Positions 1 to 12,760 of a DNA stretch of 64,000 nt are shown here, piece after piece; position 1 is the stretch's first letter, and each line of letters starts with the position of its first letter. The notes beneath the pieces are model-generated. The model saw nothing but the letters and a program-made list of their open reading frames with translations. It did no database searches and was not told where the DNA came from. Both the position numbers and the translations under genes were made by a program. This stretch comes from Novosphingobium sp. ST904 (GTDB taxonomy: Bacteria > Pseudomonadota > Alphaproteobacteria > Sphingomonadales > Sphingomonadaceae), in contig NZ_LGJH01000153.1 of NCBI RefSeq assembly GCF_001298105.1, positions 1 through 64,000 of the forward strand, read 5' to 3'.

Positions 1-17
1 CCCGGACCTGATCCGGG
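1..17 (-). terminator. Hairpin just past the expected ychF stop
   Basis: Bases 1-6 (CCCGGA) and 12-17 (TCCGGG) form a perfect 6-bp inverted repeat with a 5-base loop. It sits about 16 bases after the likely ychF stop at 33-35, where a transcription terminator would be expected. Any T-run would fall outside the window, so this is only a candidate. Confidence 0.4.
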
Positions 18-1134
18 AGACGATGGTATCGATCAGAACGTTGAACCGGAAGTGCATCACGTCGCCGTCGTGGACGACGTATTCCTTGCCTTCCTGGCGC
101 AGCTTGCCGCCTTCCTTAGCGCCCGCTTCGCCGTTCAGCGCAACGTAGTCGTCATAGGCGATGGTTTCGGCGCGGATGAAACCGCGCTGCATGTCGGAGT
201 GGATTTCGCCTGCGGCTTCGGGAGCTTTCGCGCCCTTGTGCACGGTCCATGCACGCGCTTCCTTCGGGCCGACGGTGAAGAAGGTCAGCAGGTTGAGCAG
301 TTCGTAGCCGGCGCGGATGATCCGTGCGAGCCCGGTTTCGTGCAGGCCCATCTCTTCGAGGAAGACCATGCGCTCCTCTGCTTCCATGCCGACGAGTTCC
401 GATTCGATCGCAGCCGAGACGATCACGGCGGTGGCGCCGTCCGCCTTGGCCTTCTCGAAGACGCGGGCGGAGAATTCGTTGCCTTCGGCAGCGGCTTCTT
501 CTTCCACGTTGCAGACGTAGAGCACCGGCTTCGCGGTGAGGAGCTGGGCCTGGCGGAACACGCGTTCCTCGTCCTCGTCCTTGGGCTGGGTCAGGCGCGC
601 GGGCTTGCCTTCGCGAAGCAGTTCCAGCGCCTGCCCGAGGACGGAGGCGATGATCTTCGATTCCTTGTCGCCCTGCGTCGCCTTCTTCTGGGCGGCGGGG
701 ACGCGCTTTTCGAGGCTTTCGAGATCGGAAAGCAGCAGCTCGGTCTCGACCGTTTCGGCATCCGCGATGGGATCGACCTTGTTGTCGACGTGCTGGATGT
801 CGTCGTTTTCGAAGCAGCGCAGGACGTGGATGACGGCATCCACTTCGCGAATGTTGCCGAGGAACTGGTTGCCGAGGCCTTCACCCTTCGACGCGCCGCG
901 CACAAGGCCGGCGATGTCGACGAAGGAAAGCTGCGTCGGGATGATCTTCGCCGATCCCGCGATCGAGGCGAGCTGATCGAGGCGCGGGTCGGGTACGCCG
1001 ACCTGGCCGACGTTCGGCTCGATGGTGCAGAACGGATAGTTGGCCGCCTGCGCCGCCTGCGTCTCGGTCAGCGCATTGAACAAGGTCGACTTGCCGACAT
1101 TGGGCAGACCCACGATTCCGCAACGGAAACCCAT
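1..1134 (-). CDS. ychF: Redox-regulated ATPase/GTPase YchF (Obg family), reaching the window edge
   Basis: YchF is a cytoplasmic P-loop nucleotide hydrolase (it prefers ATP) that binds ribosomes and is linked to stress and redox responses. The start ATG at 1132-1134 is preceded by GGAG. Residues 9-17 read GLPNVGKST (Walker A), followed by VDIAGLV (G3) and a C-terminal TGS-type domain ending HDGDVMHFRFNV. In this family FNV is normally the last residue group at about 366 residues. Here the frame stays open to base 1, but a TGA in the next frame (33-35) follows directly and a hairpin lies at 1-17. The true stop is therefore probably at 33, with one extra base near 36, although a real C-terminal extension is possible. 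Divergent from the TPR lipoprotein gene. Confidence 0.95.
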   Translation of the reverse strand, partial: MGFRCGIVGLPNVGKSTLFNALTETQAAQAANYPFCTIEPNVGQVGVPDPRLDQLASIAGSAKIIPTQLSFVDIAGLVRGASKGEGLGNQFLGNIREVDAVIHVLRCFENDDIQHVDNKVDPIADAETVETELLLSDLESLEKRVPAAQKKATQGDKESKIIASVLGQALELLREGKPARLTQPKDEDEERVFRQAQLLTAKPVLYVCNVEEEAAAEGNEFSARVFEKAKADGATAVIVSAAIESELVGMEAEERMVFLEEMGLHETGLARIIRAGYELLNLLTFFTVGPKEARAWTVHKGAKAPEAAGEIHSDMQRGFIRAETIAYDDYVALNGEAGAKEGGKLRQEGKEYVVHDGDVMHFRFNVLIDTIVSRIRSG

Positions 1135-1274
1135 CTTTTACTCCGGAATAAATGTATGGGCCGCGCCTTAGCGCCTGTCTGCCCGCTTTACCAGTTACCG
1201 TGACGCCTGTTTGCAAGAGTGTTTGCACGAGAGGCTTCACGGAAACTTCAGGGCTTGGCTTTAAGGGGCAGGGT

Positions 1275-2803
1275 ATGAAGCCGCTCGTTCGCCTGTCGCT
1301 TGCCGTTCTGGTCGCGGTCTCGCTGTCCGCATGTGGTGACGATGCCGCTGGCCAGCTCGACACGGCGCAGGTGCGCTATGCGGAGCAGGACTATCAGGGC
1401 GCCCGTGCCGCGCTGATTTCCGCGCTGGAGGATGAGCCGGGAAATCGCGCGGCTCTGGCGCTGTTGGTGCGCACGCAGATTGCGCTTGGAGATCCCGCGT
1501 CCGCCGAGCGCGCGCTCGGACGTCTCTTGCGGGCCGGTGGTGGTGGCGGGGGCGCTTCCGTGCTTCGGCTCAAGGCGGGGATCGCCCTGTTGCAAGGTCG
1601 CCCGGGCGAAGCCACGCGCCTGCTTGCGGGCGACGGCAGCACGGAGGCCTGGAACATGCGCGCTCAGGCATGCCTGGCGCTGGGTGATGAGCGCGGCGCA
1701 GTTTCTTCCTTCGACAAGGGCATGGCGGCGGGAAAGGATATTGCGCTGGCTGTGGCCTATGCCCGCTATCGGCTGGAAACCGGCGATCTTGGCGGTGCGG
1801 AGCGCATTCTTGCCCGTATGCAATCGTTCGCTCCCGGCGCGTACAACACGCTGGTTCTGGCCGGCGATCTCGCGAATGAGCGCGGCCGGACCGACGCGGC
1901 GATTGCGGCTTATGAAAAGGCGGTCTCCGCCTTTCCCGCCCGTGTCGTGCCGATGCTGGCGCTCGCCAATGCCTACGATGCGCAAGGCAGGGTCGATGAG
2001 GCCATGGCCGTTGTCCTGAAGGCGCAGAAGATCGCGGCAGGCGATCCCGCTGTCGATGATCTTTACATCCAGCTGCTTTCCGAGAAGGGGAAGTGGGAGG
2101 AAATACGCCTCGCGCTGCAAGGGCGCGATATGCAGCTCGACCCGTCCTCCGGGCTCGGCATGACTTACGCGGAGGCCTTGCTTCATCTTGGCCAGGCCGA
2201 ACAGGCGCGCGTCATGTTCAGCCGCGCCCTGCTGCTCCAGCCCGGAAACCCCTATTCGCGGCTGCGACTGGGCGAGGCGCAACTGGCGACGGGCGATGCG
2301 GGTGGGGCGTGGGAAACCCTGCGCCCCCTTGCGGCGAGCGCGCTGGCGCGGCCGGAAATCCTCGATGCGGCGCAGGAGGCTGCCAGATCGGTGGGCGATC
2401 CCCAGGCGGAGGTATTGAAGGCGCGGCTCGATCCGGTGAGGCTCAAGGCTGCGATGGCGCAGGCCGACAAAGGGCAGGCGGCGCTGGCTGCGCAGGACTG
2501 GTCCGGTGCCGTGGCTATATATCTTCCGTTGCTCGGGCAGGGCGAAGACCCCGAAGTGCTCAAGCGACTGGCATTTGCCTCGTTGCGACTGGGCCGGGCG
2601 AAGGAGGCGCTCGCCTATGCCGACCGGGCGCTGGCCGCCGATCCCGACAATCCGGACTGCCTGCGTACGGCGGGGGTCGTTCGTCTGGAAGCAGGCCGCG
2701 ACATTCCAGCTGCGCGAAGGCTTCTTGAGGCTGCGGCCGCAGCCGATCCGCGCAACCAGGACATAGCGCGCGACCTTGCAAAGGCGAAAGCGCCGCCGGC
2801 TGA
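1275..2803 (+). CDS. TPR-repeat lipoprotein (frameshift near the 3' end)
   Basis: The start ATG at 1275 follows AGGGGCAGGG. The protein begins with a lipoprotein signal (MKPLVRLSLAVLVAVSLSAC; the lipobox Cys is about residue 20), so it should be anchored in the periplasm. The rest is about 490 residues of tandem tetratricopeptide helices (for example GNRAALALLVRTQIALGDPA and GNPYSRLRLGEAQLATGDA). Such proteins act as scaffolds; PrsT-type TPR proteins accompany PEP-CTERM/exopolysaccharide systems, and the convergent neighbour is a PEP-CTERM protein, but that link is inference. The frame as given runs on to 3218 as an antisense copy of the neighbour. Adding one A in the run at about 2780-2782 gives a clean end (LAKGESAAG, stop 2801-2803) and about 509 residues. 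No enzymatic domain is visible. Confidence 0.8.
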
Positions 2804-2818
2804 GCGCCGGCAGCGGCT
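2785..2818 (+). terminator. GC-rich hairpin after the TPR lipoprotein
   Basis: GCCGCCGGC at about 2792-2800 can pair with GCCGGC-A-GCGGC at about 2806-2817 across the proposed stop. There is no T-run, so it is a weak terminator candidate between two convergent genes. Confidence 0.3.
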
Positions 2819-2853
2819 ATGTCATGCGCGGATGAGCGGGGCCGCCCGCGCGA

Positions 2854-3273
2854 TCAGGCGCGAGCCTTGCGACGGCGCGCGTAGGCGAGGCCGAGGAGGC
2901 CCATGCCCATCATGCCAAGCATGCCGGGCTCGGGAACATCGGTGCTGCCGCCCGAAGTTGAGCCGCCCGAACTGCCGCCCGACGTCGTCGTACCGCCTGA
3001 CGTCGTGGTTCCGCCGCTGGTCGTGCCGCCGGAAGTCGTGGTGGTTCCGCCCGAGGTGGTCGTGCCGCCGGAAGTCGTGGTCGTGCCACCCGAAGTGGAG
3101 GTCGTGCCGCCAGAAGTGCTGCTGGAGCCGCACTGCTTGTTTCCGGCAGAGTGACCGCAGTTGCAGTAGTGCGTATGGTTCTTGTCCTTGCCCCAGGTGG
3201 CCAGTGCCGGCGTGCTGAAGGCGAGGGTGCTGCCGGCGGTAAGCGCCAGGACGAGCATGGTCTTGCGGAGCAT
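2854..3273 (-). CDS. PEP-CTERM sorting domain protein with Ser/Gly/Thr repeats
   Basis: The predicted product is 139 residues. The ATG at 3271-3273 has GGGGAA upstream. It has a Sec signal peptide (residues 1-25, ending ALA), a short mature part with three cysteines (C-N-C and QC), then about 60 residues of SGGTTT-type repeats. It ends in a PEP-CTERM tail: VPEP at about residue 111, a hydrophobic stretch, then ARRRKARA. PEP-CTERM proteins are exported, processed by an exosortase and kept at or released from the surface, often with extracellular polysaccharide. The low-complexity Thr/Ser stretch suits O-glycosylation, which is inference. No exosortase gene lies in the window. Confidence 0.85.
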   Translation of the reverse strand: MLRKTMLVLALTAGSTLAFSTPALATWGKDKNHTHYCNCGHSAGNKQCGSSSTSGGTTSTSGGTTTTSGGTTTSGGTTTTSGGTTSGGTTTSGGTTTSGGSSGGSTSGGSTDVPEPGMLGMMGMGLLGLAYARRRKARA

Positions 3274-3454
3274 TCGTATTCCCCTTGTTGCCCGAATGGG
3301 TTGCCCCCGATTGGGTTGCCAAGGAATACGCAAGCACGTGCCAGATACGTTTTTATACGGAGTTCGTTGGTTAACGCTTGAGGGATGATAACGATTGTGT
3401 AAACTAACCCGACGCGCATCCCGCATGAAAATCAGTTAATCATCCTCACCAGTT

Positions 3455-4023
3455 TCAATCCTGCTGGCGCAGTGCCACGTCGTTCATGAAGCGGGTATCG
3501 TCGCCCGCCGAAAGCCGGTCCGCCTCGCCGGCAATGGCGCCCAACATGTCTGCGAGCGGGTCATCTCGGTCTTGGCATAGTTGCCGAGGACGTAGCCGCT
3601 TACGCGGTCCTTGTGTCCGGGGTGCCCGATCCCGAGCCGAACACGGCGGAAATCGGCGCCGAGATGTTGGTCGATCGAGCGCAGGCCGTTGTGTCCCGCA
3701 TGGCCTCCGCCGTGCTTCACTTTCACCTTGAACGGCGGCAGATCGAGTTCGTCGTGGAATACGGTCAGGTCGGAAAGAGCCAGCTTGTAGAAGCGCATGG
3801 CTTCGCCAACGGCGCGGCCGCTCTCGTTCATGAAAGTGGCGGGCTTGAGCAGGAGGATCTTCTGTGTGCCGATGCGGCCTTCCTGCGACCAGCCCAGGAA
3901 CTTCTTCTGGACAGGACCAAAGCCATGGATTTCGGCGATCGCATCGACGGCCATGAAGCCGACGTTATGGCGATTGAAGACGTATTGCGGTCCGGGATTA
4001 CCGAGGCCGACCCAAAGCTGCAT
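3455..4023 (-). CDS. pth: Peptidyl-tRNA hydrolase (frameshifted)
   Basis: Pth frees tRNA from peptidyl-tRNA that drops off the ribosome and is normally essential. The N-terminus [21 protein letters not shown] carries the family's Asn and catalytic His, and [18 protein letters not shown] and RLGIGHPG follow. After NYAKTEM the given frame turns into nonsense. Restoring one C at about 3562 (GGTC to GGTCC on the plus strand) restores [10 protein letters not shown] and a normal end ([10 protein letters not shown], stop 3455-3457), giving 189 residues, typical for the family. It lies downstream of rplY, a common arrangement, with a terminator between them. Confidence 0.93.
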
Positions 4024-4045
4024 GATTGTCCTGGTCCCCAGAATG

Positions 4046-4093
4046 ACAAAAGGCCCCTCCCGCGCGCCGGGCTGGCCGGGGCGGGAGGGGGCC
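4046..4093 (-). terminator. Rho-independent terminator after rplY
   Basis: Read on the minus strand, GGCCCCCTCCCGCC pairs with GCGGGAGGGGCC across a loop of about 15 bases and is followed by TTTT (plus-strand AAAA at 4048-4051). It lies 18 bases past the rplY stop and just before pth, so it would limit read-through from rplY into pth. Confidence 0.8.
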
Positions 4094-4111
4094 GATTGAT
4101 TGACCGTCCGA

Positions 4112-4723
4112 TTACTCGGCTTCGGTCGTCGCCGTGTCGCCTTCCGAGCTCTTCAGAGCCGAGGGAGCAGCGATCGTCGCGATGGTGAAATCGCGGTCGG
4201 TGATCGCGCTCTCGGCACCGGCCGGAAGCTTGACGTGGCTGATGTGGATCGATTCACCCACTTCGAAGCCGGTCACGTCGATAACGATCTCGTGCGGGAT
4301 CTTCTCGGCGTCGCAGACCAGTTCGAGGTCGTGGCGAACGATGTTGAGCACGCCGCCGCGCTTCAGGCCCGGCGAGGCGTCTTCGTTGGCGAAGACGACC
4401 GGCACGTTGACGTGCACGGTCGCGCCCTTGACGACGCGCAGGAAGTCGGCATGGAGCGGACGATCCGAAACGGGGTGGAAGGCAACGTCCTTGGGCTGCG
4501 TCCGGTAGGTCTTGCCGCCCACTTCGACTTCGATGATCGAGTTGAAGAAGTGACCGGTCATGAGCTGACGGGTCAGCTCCTTTTCCTCGACGTGGATCGC
4601 GAGGGGTTCTTCGTTGCCACCATAGACAACGGCGGGGACGCGGCCATCGCGACGCAGAGCACGGGAGGCTCCCTTGCCAGCCCGATCACGCGTCTCGGCC
4701 GGCAGGTTAAGCGTATCGCTCAT
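4112..4723 (-). CDS. rplY: 50S ribosomal protein L25 (long CTC form)
   Basis: 203 residues. The N-terminal part ([20 protein letters not shown], then [12 protein letters not shown]) is the 5S-rRNA-binding L25 fold. The C-terminal half is the TL5/CTC-type beta domain, and the acidic tail ends TATTEAE. The longer CTC form is usual in alphaproteobacteria. The start at 4721-4723 is preceded by AAAGGCAAG. The gene is followed by a strong terminator and then pth. Confidence 0.96.
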   Translation of the reverse strand: MSDTLNLPAETRDRAGKGASRALRRDGRVPAVVYGGNEEPLAIHVEEKELTRQLMTGHFFNSIIEVEVGGKTYRTQPKDVAFHPVSDRPLHADFLRVVKGATVHVNVPVVFANEDASPGLKRGGVLNIVRHDLELVCDAEKIPHEIVIDVTGFEVGESIHISHVKLPAGAESAITDRDFTIATIAAPSALKSSEGDTATTEAE

Positions 4724-4874
4724 GTGGACTTGCCTTTCGAAAACTGGATAAAAATCGGATAGGGACCGCTTGCCGATCCATACCGTCCCGCCACGCCTCC
4801 AGGGATGACCATGACGGGAAGCGCGCGCCCTTAATGTGAAATGGGCGGAAATGCAAGCGCCCGGCGCATGGGCA

Positions 4875-5729
4875 TCACTCGATCCGGGTCACCTTGTACC
4901 CTTGCCCGGCCAGCATCGCCGGCAGTCCTTCCGGGCCTGCCATGTGCGCGGCGCCGACCGCCACGAACGGGCGCTTGCCCTGCCGCATGGCGGCGGAGAC
5001 CTTGCCTGTCCAGTCCCGGTTCCGGCCGACGAAAAGAACCGTACGCAGTTCCGGGTCGGCAAGCAGGCCCTTGCGGGTTTCCGCCTCGATCCGCGCCATG
5101 TCGCCTTCGCGCCAGCTTGCAGCGATGTCGCTGTCCGAACTCTGCGCTTCGGTGACGACGGCGGCGAGCAGGTCGCGTTGTTCCCGTTCGGGCAATGCGT
5201 CGAACAGGCCCAGTTGCCGGGCGGCACCTTCGAGTTCGATCACGGGCCGGTTGCCTGCGGCCACCATGACGGCGCGGTCCACGCCGTTGCGGGCCTGATC
5301 CTTGTCGGCCCCCGCCTGAGCGATGGTGAGGGCCGCGGCCCAGGTATCGATCGCGGCGAAATCGCCATCGGAATAGCCGCCTCGCTTGAGCAGTGCGGCA
5401 AGCGCAGGGCGCTTGTCCGGCGCGACCCGGCTGGACAAGGGCGGCTCTCCCTCGCTCCGGGCAAGCCGCGCGAATGTGGCCGCCACTTCGGCCTCATTCG
5501 CGAGATTGGCAACTTCCACCATGACGGTGTCGGCTGCGTCCATTGCTTCGCGTACTTTCGGGGTCTGCCATTGCAATGGGCGCTCGGCGCTGTGGATCGT
5601 GCCGAAGAGCCAGGCTACCTCGCCGTGCGGCCCTTCCACGCGCCAGAGCGCCGGATTGGCGGCCTCGGGCGCCGGACTGCATGCGAACAGCGCCAGAGCC
5701 GCAAGCGCGGGGAGGGCGGCGCGCCTCAT
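4875..5729 (-). CDS. TraB/GumN family lipoprotein, copy 1
   Basis: 284 residues with a lipoprotein signal ([13 protein letters not shown], Cys about residue 17). It carries the TraB/GumN motif [15 protein letters not shown] at about residues 40-54 and the C-terminal [17 protein letters not shown], the GxxH pair thought to bind metal in this Tiki/TraB superfamily. Tiki relatives are metalloproteases, but the bacterial GumN-type function is not settled. It lies 3 bases downstream of a second TraB/GumN gene, so the two probably form an operon. Confidence 0.85.
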   Translation of the reverse strand: MRRAALPALAALALFACSPAPEAANPALWRVEGPHGEVAWLFGTIHSAERPLQWQTPKVREAMDAADTVMVEVANLANEAEVAATFARLARSEGEPPLSSRVAPDKRPALAALLKRGGYSDGDFAAIDTWAAALTIAQAGADKDQARNGVDRAVMVAAGNRPVIELEGAARQLGLFDALPEREQRDLLAAVVTEAQSSDSDIAASWREGDMARIEAETRKGLLADPELRTVLFVGRNRDWTGKVSAAMRQGKRPFVAVGAAHMAGPEGLPAMLAGQGYKVTRIE

Positions 5730-5732
5730 CGG

Positions 5733-6698
5733 TTATTGTACCCGCACCGAACGGATGCCGGCTTTGGCAAGCTGGTCCTGCACGCTGCCCTTGCCTGCAA
5801 GATGTCCCGCACCCACCGCCACGAAGACCACCCCAGGCTGCGAGAGCCGGGTCTTCAGCCACTTGGCCCAGCTCCTGTTACGGTTGGTGATGAGCGCCTT
5901 GCGCATCAGTTCGTCCGATTCGTCTTCATTGAGCAGCTTGGCCAGTTCGTCCGCCCGGCCCAGTTTCCATGCCTCCACAACCTTGGCGATATCCTCGCGC
6001 AGGGTGGGAAGCTGCTCGAGCACTTCGGCCAGATAGCGTTGCTGGCTCTTTTCGGGCAGGTCGGCGAAAAGACCGATCTGGTAGTCCGCCGTTTCGAGCG
6101 GGTGCCGGGCGATCCCGCTGGACGCGGCTTTGGCTTCGATCTGCGTTTCCACGCCGTTCGCCTGATCGTATCCCGCTGCCTTCAGCGGCAGCAGGGACAG
6201 GAGAAGACCCGCATACCAAGGCTGGAATGCATCGAAGGTTTCTGCCGGAAGTCCAAGATTGGAAAGCCCTTTTTCCAAATTGGTGCGCTCCAAAGGTGCC
6301 AGGCTCTCACGCAGGGTCTTACCGTCATGCCGCATTCCCCGGTCCACGAAGACCTTCTCAAGCGTTGCGGGCGAATCGAGCATGGTCTCCGTCACCAGCA
6401 GGTCTGCCGACTCGAATGCCTGCTGCACGGGGCCCTGAAACCATGCGGCGTTCTGCGGGAGGAATGTGGATCGTGCCGAAAAGGTAGATCGTGGTGTCCT
6501 TGTCGGCGATCTTCCACATCGCCGGCCGTGCCGGAACGGGAACGGGAACTGCGGTTTCCGACACGGGAGCAGAGACTGCGGAGTGGCGGTCTGCGCCAGC
6601 GCGGGAGGCGCGGCGAACAGGAAAAACGAGGCGGTGGCGGCGATGCCCCATGGTGTTTTTGCACCCATGCCGGGCCGGGTCTTGCTGGAAAAGATCAT
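5733..6698 (-). CDS. TraB/GumN family protein, copy 2 (two compensating frameshifts)
   Basis: The likely start is the ATG at 6696-6698 with GGAAA upstream (6725 and 6668 are alternatives). A signal peptide ends in ALAQ. The C-terminal part from [18 protein letters not shown] to [19 protein letters not shown] matches the family, but the middle motif ([20 protein letters not shown]) lies in another frame. A missing base near 6575-6600 and an extra C near 6466 would restore one protein with the same motif pair as copy 1. Without a signal lipobox it should be periplasmic. Paired breaks of opposite sign suggest sequence error rather than decay, but a true pseudogene cannot be excluded. Confidence 0.75.
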   Translation of the reverse strand: MIFSSKTRPGMGAKTPWGIAATASFFLFAAPPALAQTATPQSLLPCRKPQFPFPFRHGRRCGRSPTRTPRSTFSARSTFLPQNAAWFQGPVQQAFESADLLVTETMLDSPATLEKVFVDRGMRHDGKTLRESLAPLERTNLEKGLSNLGLPAETFDAFQPWYAGLLLSLLPLKAAGYDQANGVETQIEAKAASSGIARHPLETADYQIGLFADLPEKSQQRYLAEVLEQLPTLREDIAKVVEAWKLGRADELAKLLNEDESDELMRKALITNRNRSWAKWLKTRLSQPGVVFVAVGAGHLAGKGSVQDQLAKAGIRSVRVQ

Positions 6699-6877
6699 CG
6701 CGTTTCCATGGAAGGAGAGGGGCAAACAGGGCCTTAACGGACTTCGAATGGCCGGGAGATAACGGCAGGTCGTCGTTTGAGGTAGCGGTAACTGTCATTT
6801 TAGTGCGGCTTGCGCGGTTGATTTGCCCGGTTCGATCCGCCAAAGGCCGCGCAGCCAAGAGATTTGACGGGATTTCG

Positions 6878-7782
6878 ATGTCGACCGCCGCCAAACAGCC
6901 GCTCAGCTTCCAGGACATGATCCTGACGCTCCACAATTTCTGGAGCGCGCAAGGCTGCCTTATTCTTCAGCCCTATGACATGCGCATGGGAGCAGGTACT
7001 TTCCATCCGGCCACGACGCTTCGCGCGCTTGGGCCTGAGCCTTGGAAAGCTGCCTATGTCCAGCCTTCGCGTCGTCCGACCGACGGCCGCTACGGCGAGA
7101 ATCCGAACAGGCTTCAGCACTATTACCAGTATCAGGTGATCCTGAAGCCGAACCCGGAGAATCTCCAGGAACTCTACCTCGCCAGCCTCGCCGAGATCGG
7201 CGTTGATCCGCTGCGCATGACATCCGCTTCGTCGAGGACGATTGGGAAAGCCCGACCCTGGGCGCCTGGGGCCTTGGCTGGGAAGTCTGGTGCGACGGCA
7301 TGGAAGTGACGCAGTTCACGTATTTCCAGCAGGTCGGCGGGTTTGACTGCAAGCCGGTAGCCGGGGAACTGACCTACGGGCTCGAACGCCTCGCCATGTA
7401 CATCCAGGGCGTGGACCGCGTTTACGACCTGCGCTTCAACAACGAGGGCGTGAGCTACGGCGACGTCTTCCTTGCCAACGAACAGCAGATGTCGAAGTAC
7501 AACTTCGAGATCGCCGACACCGAAGCACTCTTCGCCGGCTTCAAGGCCGCCGAGGCCGAATGCATGCGCTGCATCGAAGCGGAAATCCCGCTCGCCGCCT
7601 ACGATCAGGCGATCGAGGCCAGCCATCTCTTCAACCTGCTTCAGGCACGCGGCGTGATCTCCGTGCAGGAACGGGCCAGCTATATCGGCCGCGTGCGCGA
7701 TCTGGCGAAAGGTTCGTGCGAGGCGTGGATCGAGAAGAACAAGGCCGAATGGGAAGCCAGGTTCCCGGGGTGGACGGTATGA
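6878..7782 (+). CDS. glyQ: Glycyl-tRNA synthetase alpha subunit (frameshifted)
   Basis: GlyQ holds the aminoacylation active site of the alpha2-beta2 GlyRS. ATG at 6878-6880. The sequence [18 protein letters not shown], then [21 protein letters not shown] and [16 protein letters not shown], is diagnostic. After DPLR the frame breaks. Adding one C near 7215 (CGC-ATGAC to CGC-CATGAC) restores [12 protein letters not shown] and joins to [18 protein letters not shown], with the stop at 7780-7782. That gives about 301 residues, the normal length. It is followed by glyS and ppdK in the usual alphaproteobacterial order. Confidence 0.95.
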
Positions 7783-7902
7783 GGCCTCGGCAGCCCCGTA
7801 CTGAGCGGAATGACGCAAAGGCCGCATTTCCGGCCCCGCTCGTCATGAGCTCGTCGAACGACGCCGCAACTGCCCCATCAACCCGTCAAACGGCGTACTG
7901 AC

Positions 7903-9986
7903 ATGACCGACTTCCTTCTCGAACTCCGCTCGCAGGAAATCCCGGCTCGTATGCAGGCCGTGCCCGCGCCGACCTTGAAAAGCTGTTCCGCAAGGAGATG
8001 GCGGCGGCTGGCGTCACCGTGGGTGAAGTGACCGTCTGGTCCACTCCGCGCCGCCTTGCGCTGATCGCGCGCGGGTTGCCGCTTGCCACCGAAGCGGTCC
8101 GCGAAGAGACCAAGGGGCCGGCCACCAGTGCGCCCGAACAGGCTCTCGAAGGCTTCCTGCGCAAGACCGGGCTGAGCAAGGACCAGCTCGAAGTTCGCGA
8201 TCTCAAAGGCAAGGATACCTACTTTGCCGTCGTCGAGAAGCCCGGCCGCGCCGTGGCCGAGGTGCTTGCCGAAGTGATCCCCGCGATCATTCGCAACTTC
8301 CCGTGGCCCAAGTCGCAGCGCTGGGGCGCCGCCTCGATCTCCACCGAATCGCTGCGCTGGGTGCGTCCGCTTTCCGGCATCGTCGCGATCTTCGGTGAAC
8401 AGCTCGTGGCGTGCGAAGTGGGCGGCATCGCGTCCGGCTACGTAACGCTTGGACACCGTTTCCACGCCCCCGGCGAGATCACCATCGGCGGCGCGCATGA
8501 CTATGCCGACAAGCTGCACCTCGCCCATGTCCTTGTGAACCACGAGGAACGGCAGGACATCGTCCGCACCAAGGCGCGTGAGGCGGCCGAGGCTGCGGGG
8601 CTCGTGCTGGTCGAGGATGAAGGACTGGTGATCGAGAACGCGGGCCTGACCGAATGGCCGGTGCCGCTGCTCGGCCGGTTCGAGGAAGATTTTCTCGAGG
8701 TGCCCCCCGAGACTATCCAGCTGACCGCGCGCGTGAACCAGAAGTATTTCGTTTGCGAAGATGCGGCAGGTTCTCTGGCCAACGCCTTCATTTGTACTGC
8801 AAATATCGTCGCTTCCGATGGCGGTGCAGCCATCGTCGATGGTAACCGCAAGGTGCTGGCCGCGCGTCTGTCGGATGCTCGTTTCTTCTGGCAGCAGGAC
8901 CGCAAGACGCCGCTGTCGGAGCAGGCGAAGAAGCTCGAGCGGATCACCTTCCACGAGAAGCTGGGCACTGTTGCCGACAAGGTCGAGCGGGTGGCCAAGC
9001 TGGCGGAATGGCTGGCAGCCGAAGGCATCGTCCCGAACTGCGATCCGGCGCTCGCGCGCCAGGCGGCGGAACTTTGCAAGGCCGATCTGGTCACCGAAAT
9101 GGTGGGGGAATTTCCTGAACTTCAAGGGCTTATGGGCGGTTATTATGCCCGTGCTGAAGGTCTTCCCAACGCCGTGGCCGATGCTATCCGCGATCACTAC
9201 AAGCCGGTCGGGCAGGGCGACGAAGTTCCCAGCGCGCCGGTAACGGTAGCTGTGGCATTGGCGGACAAGCTGGATACGCTCCGCAGCTTCTTTGCGATCG
9301 ACGAGAAGCCGACCGGCTCGAAAGACCCGTTCGCGCTCCGCCGGGCGGCGCTGGGCATCATACGGCTCATCACGGACAACCGCTTGCGCTTCGGCGTTGC
9401 CGAGAGCGATCTGCTCGATTTCTTCGTGGACCGCCTCAAGGTGCAGCAGAAGGAAGCGGGCGTTCGGCACGACCTTATCGACGCGGTGATCGCGCTGGGC
9501 GGCGAGGATGATCTCGTCCGCCTGCTGGCCCGCGTTCATGCGCTTCAGGCTTTCGTCGCCACGGACGACGGCGTGAACCTGCTTGCCGGCTACAAGCGCG
9601 CGGCCAATATCCTGCGCAAGGAAGATTGGAAGGATAAGGTCGATCCCTCGGGTGACGAAGATCCCATGGAAAACGTCGACCATCCCGACATGAAGGGCGT
9701 CTACGCCGCGCAGCAGGACGTGACCTACGCGCCCGAGGCTGCCGAACAGGCGCTTCTCGGCGCGGTGGCGGCGGCTGAACCTCAGGCCGCACGGGCGGTG
9801 GAGGCAGAGGACTTCGCTTCGGCCATGTCCGCGCTGGCCACGCTCCGCGCGCCGATCGATGCTTTCTTCGATCAGGTCATCGTCAACGACAGCGACCCGG
9901 TAAAGCGCCATGCAAGGCTGGCCTTGCTTGATCGGTTCCGTGCTGCAGTGCACAATGTTGCGGATTTTTCGAGGATCGAGGGCTAG
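7903..9986 (+). CDS. glyS: Glycyl-tRNA synthetase beta subunit (frameshifted)
   Basis: The ATG at 7903-7905 opens MTDFLLELRSQEIPARMQ, the normal GlyS start (family consensus LRSEEIPARM). One G is missing near 7960; restoring it gives AGARADLEKLFRKEM and joins the long frame that starts at 7998. The restored protein is about 694 residues and contains TPRRLALIARGLP, an HD-like region, and the C-terminal anticodon-binding DALR-type part. The beta subunit binds tRNA(Gly). It is cotranscribed with glyQ (120-base gap). Confidence 0.95.
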
Positions 9987-10046
9987 GGAGCTTTCCCTGA
10001 AACTCGTGAAACTTTTATCAACCAGGACAGGAAAGTCAGGGGATAG

Positions 10047-12709
<2,663 letters not shown>

Positions 12710-12728
12710 AGCGGCTCGCGCGAAAGAG

Positions 12729-12759
12729 AAAAGGCCGGGGTGGAAGCCCCGGCCTTTTT
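12729..12759 (+). terminator. Bidirectional terminator between ppdK and a methyltransferase gene
   Basis: AAAAGGCCGGGG and CCCCGGCCTTTTT form a near-perfect stem with a short loop. T-runs lie on the 3' side for both strands, so it can serve ppdK and the convergent gene that stops at 12761. Confidence 0.85.
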
Positions 12760-12760
12760 C

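Noticed and set aside
2804..3218. C-terminal extension of the TPR lipoprotein to 3218
   Set aside because: It is the antisense translation of the PEP-CTERM repeats; a one-base restoration at 2780 gives a clean stop at 2803.
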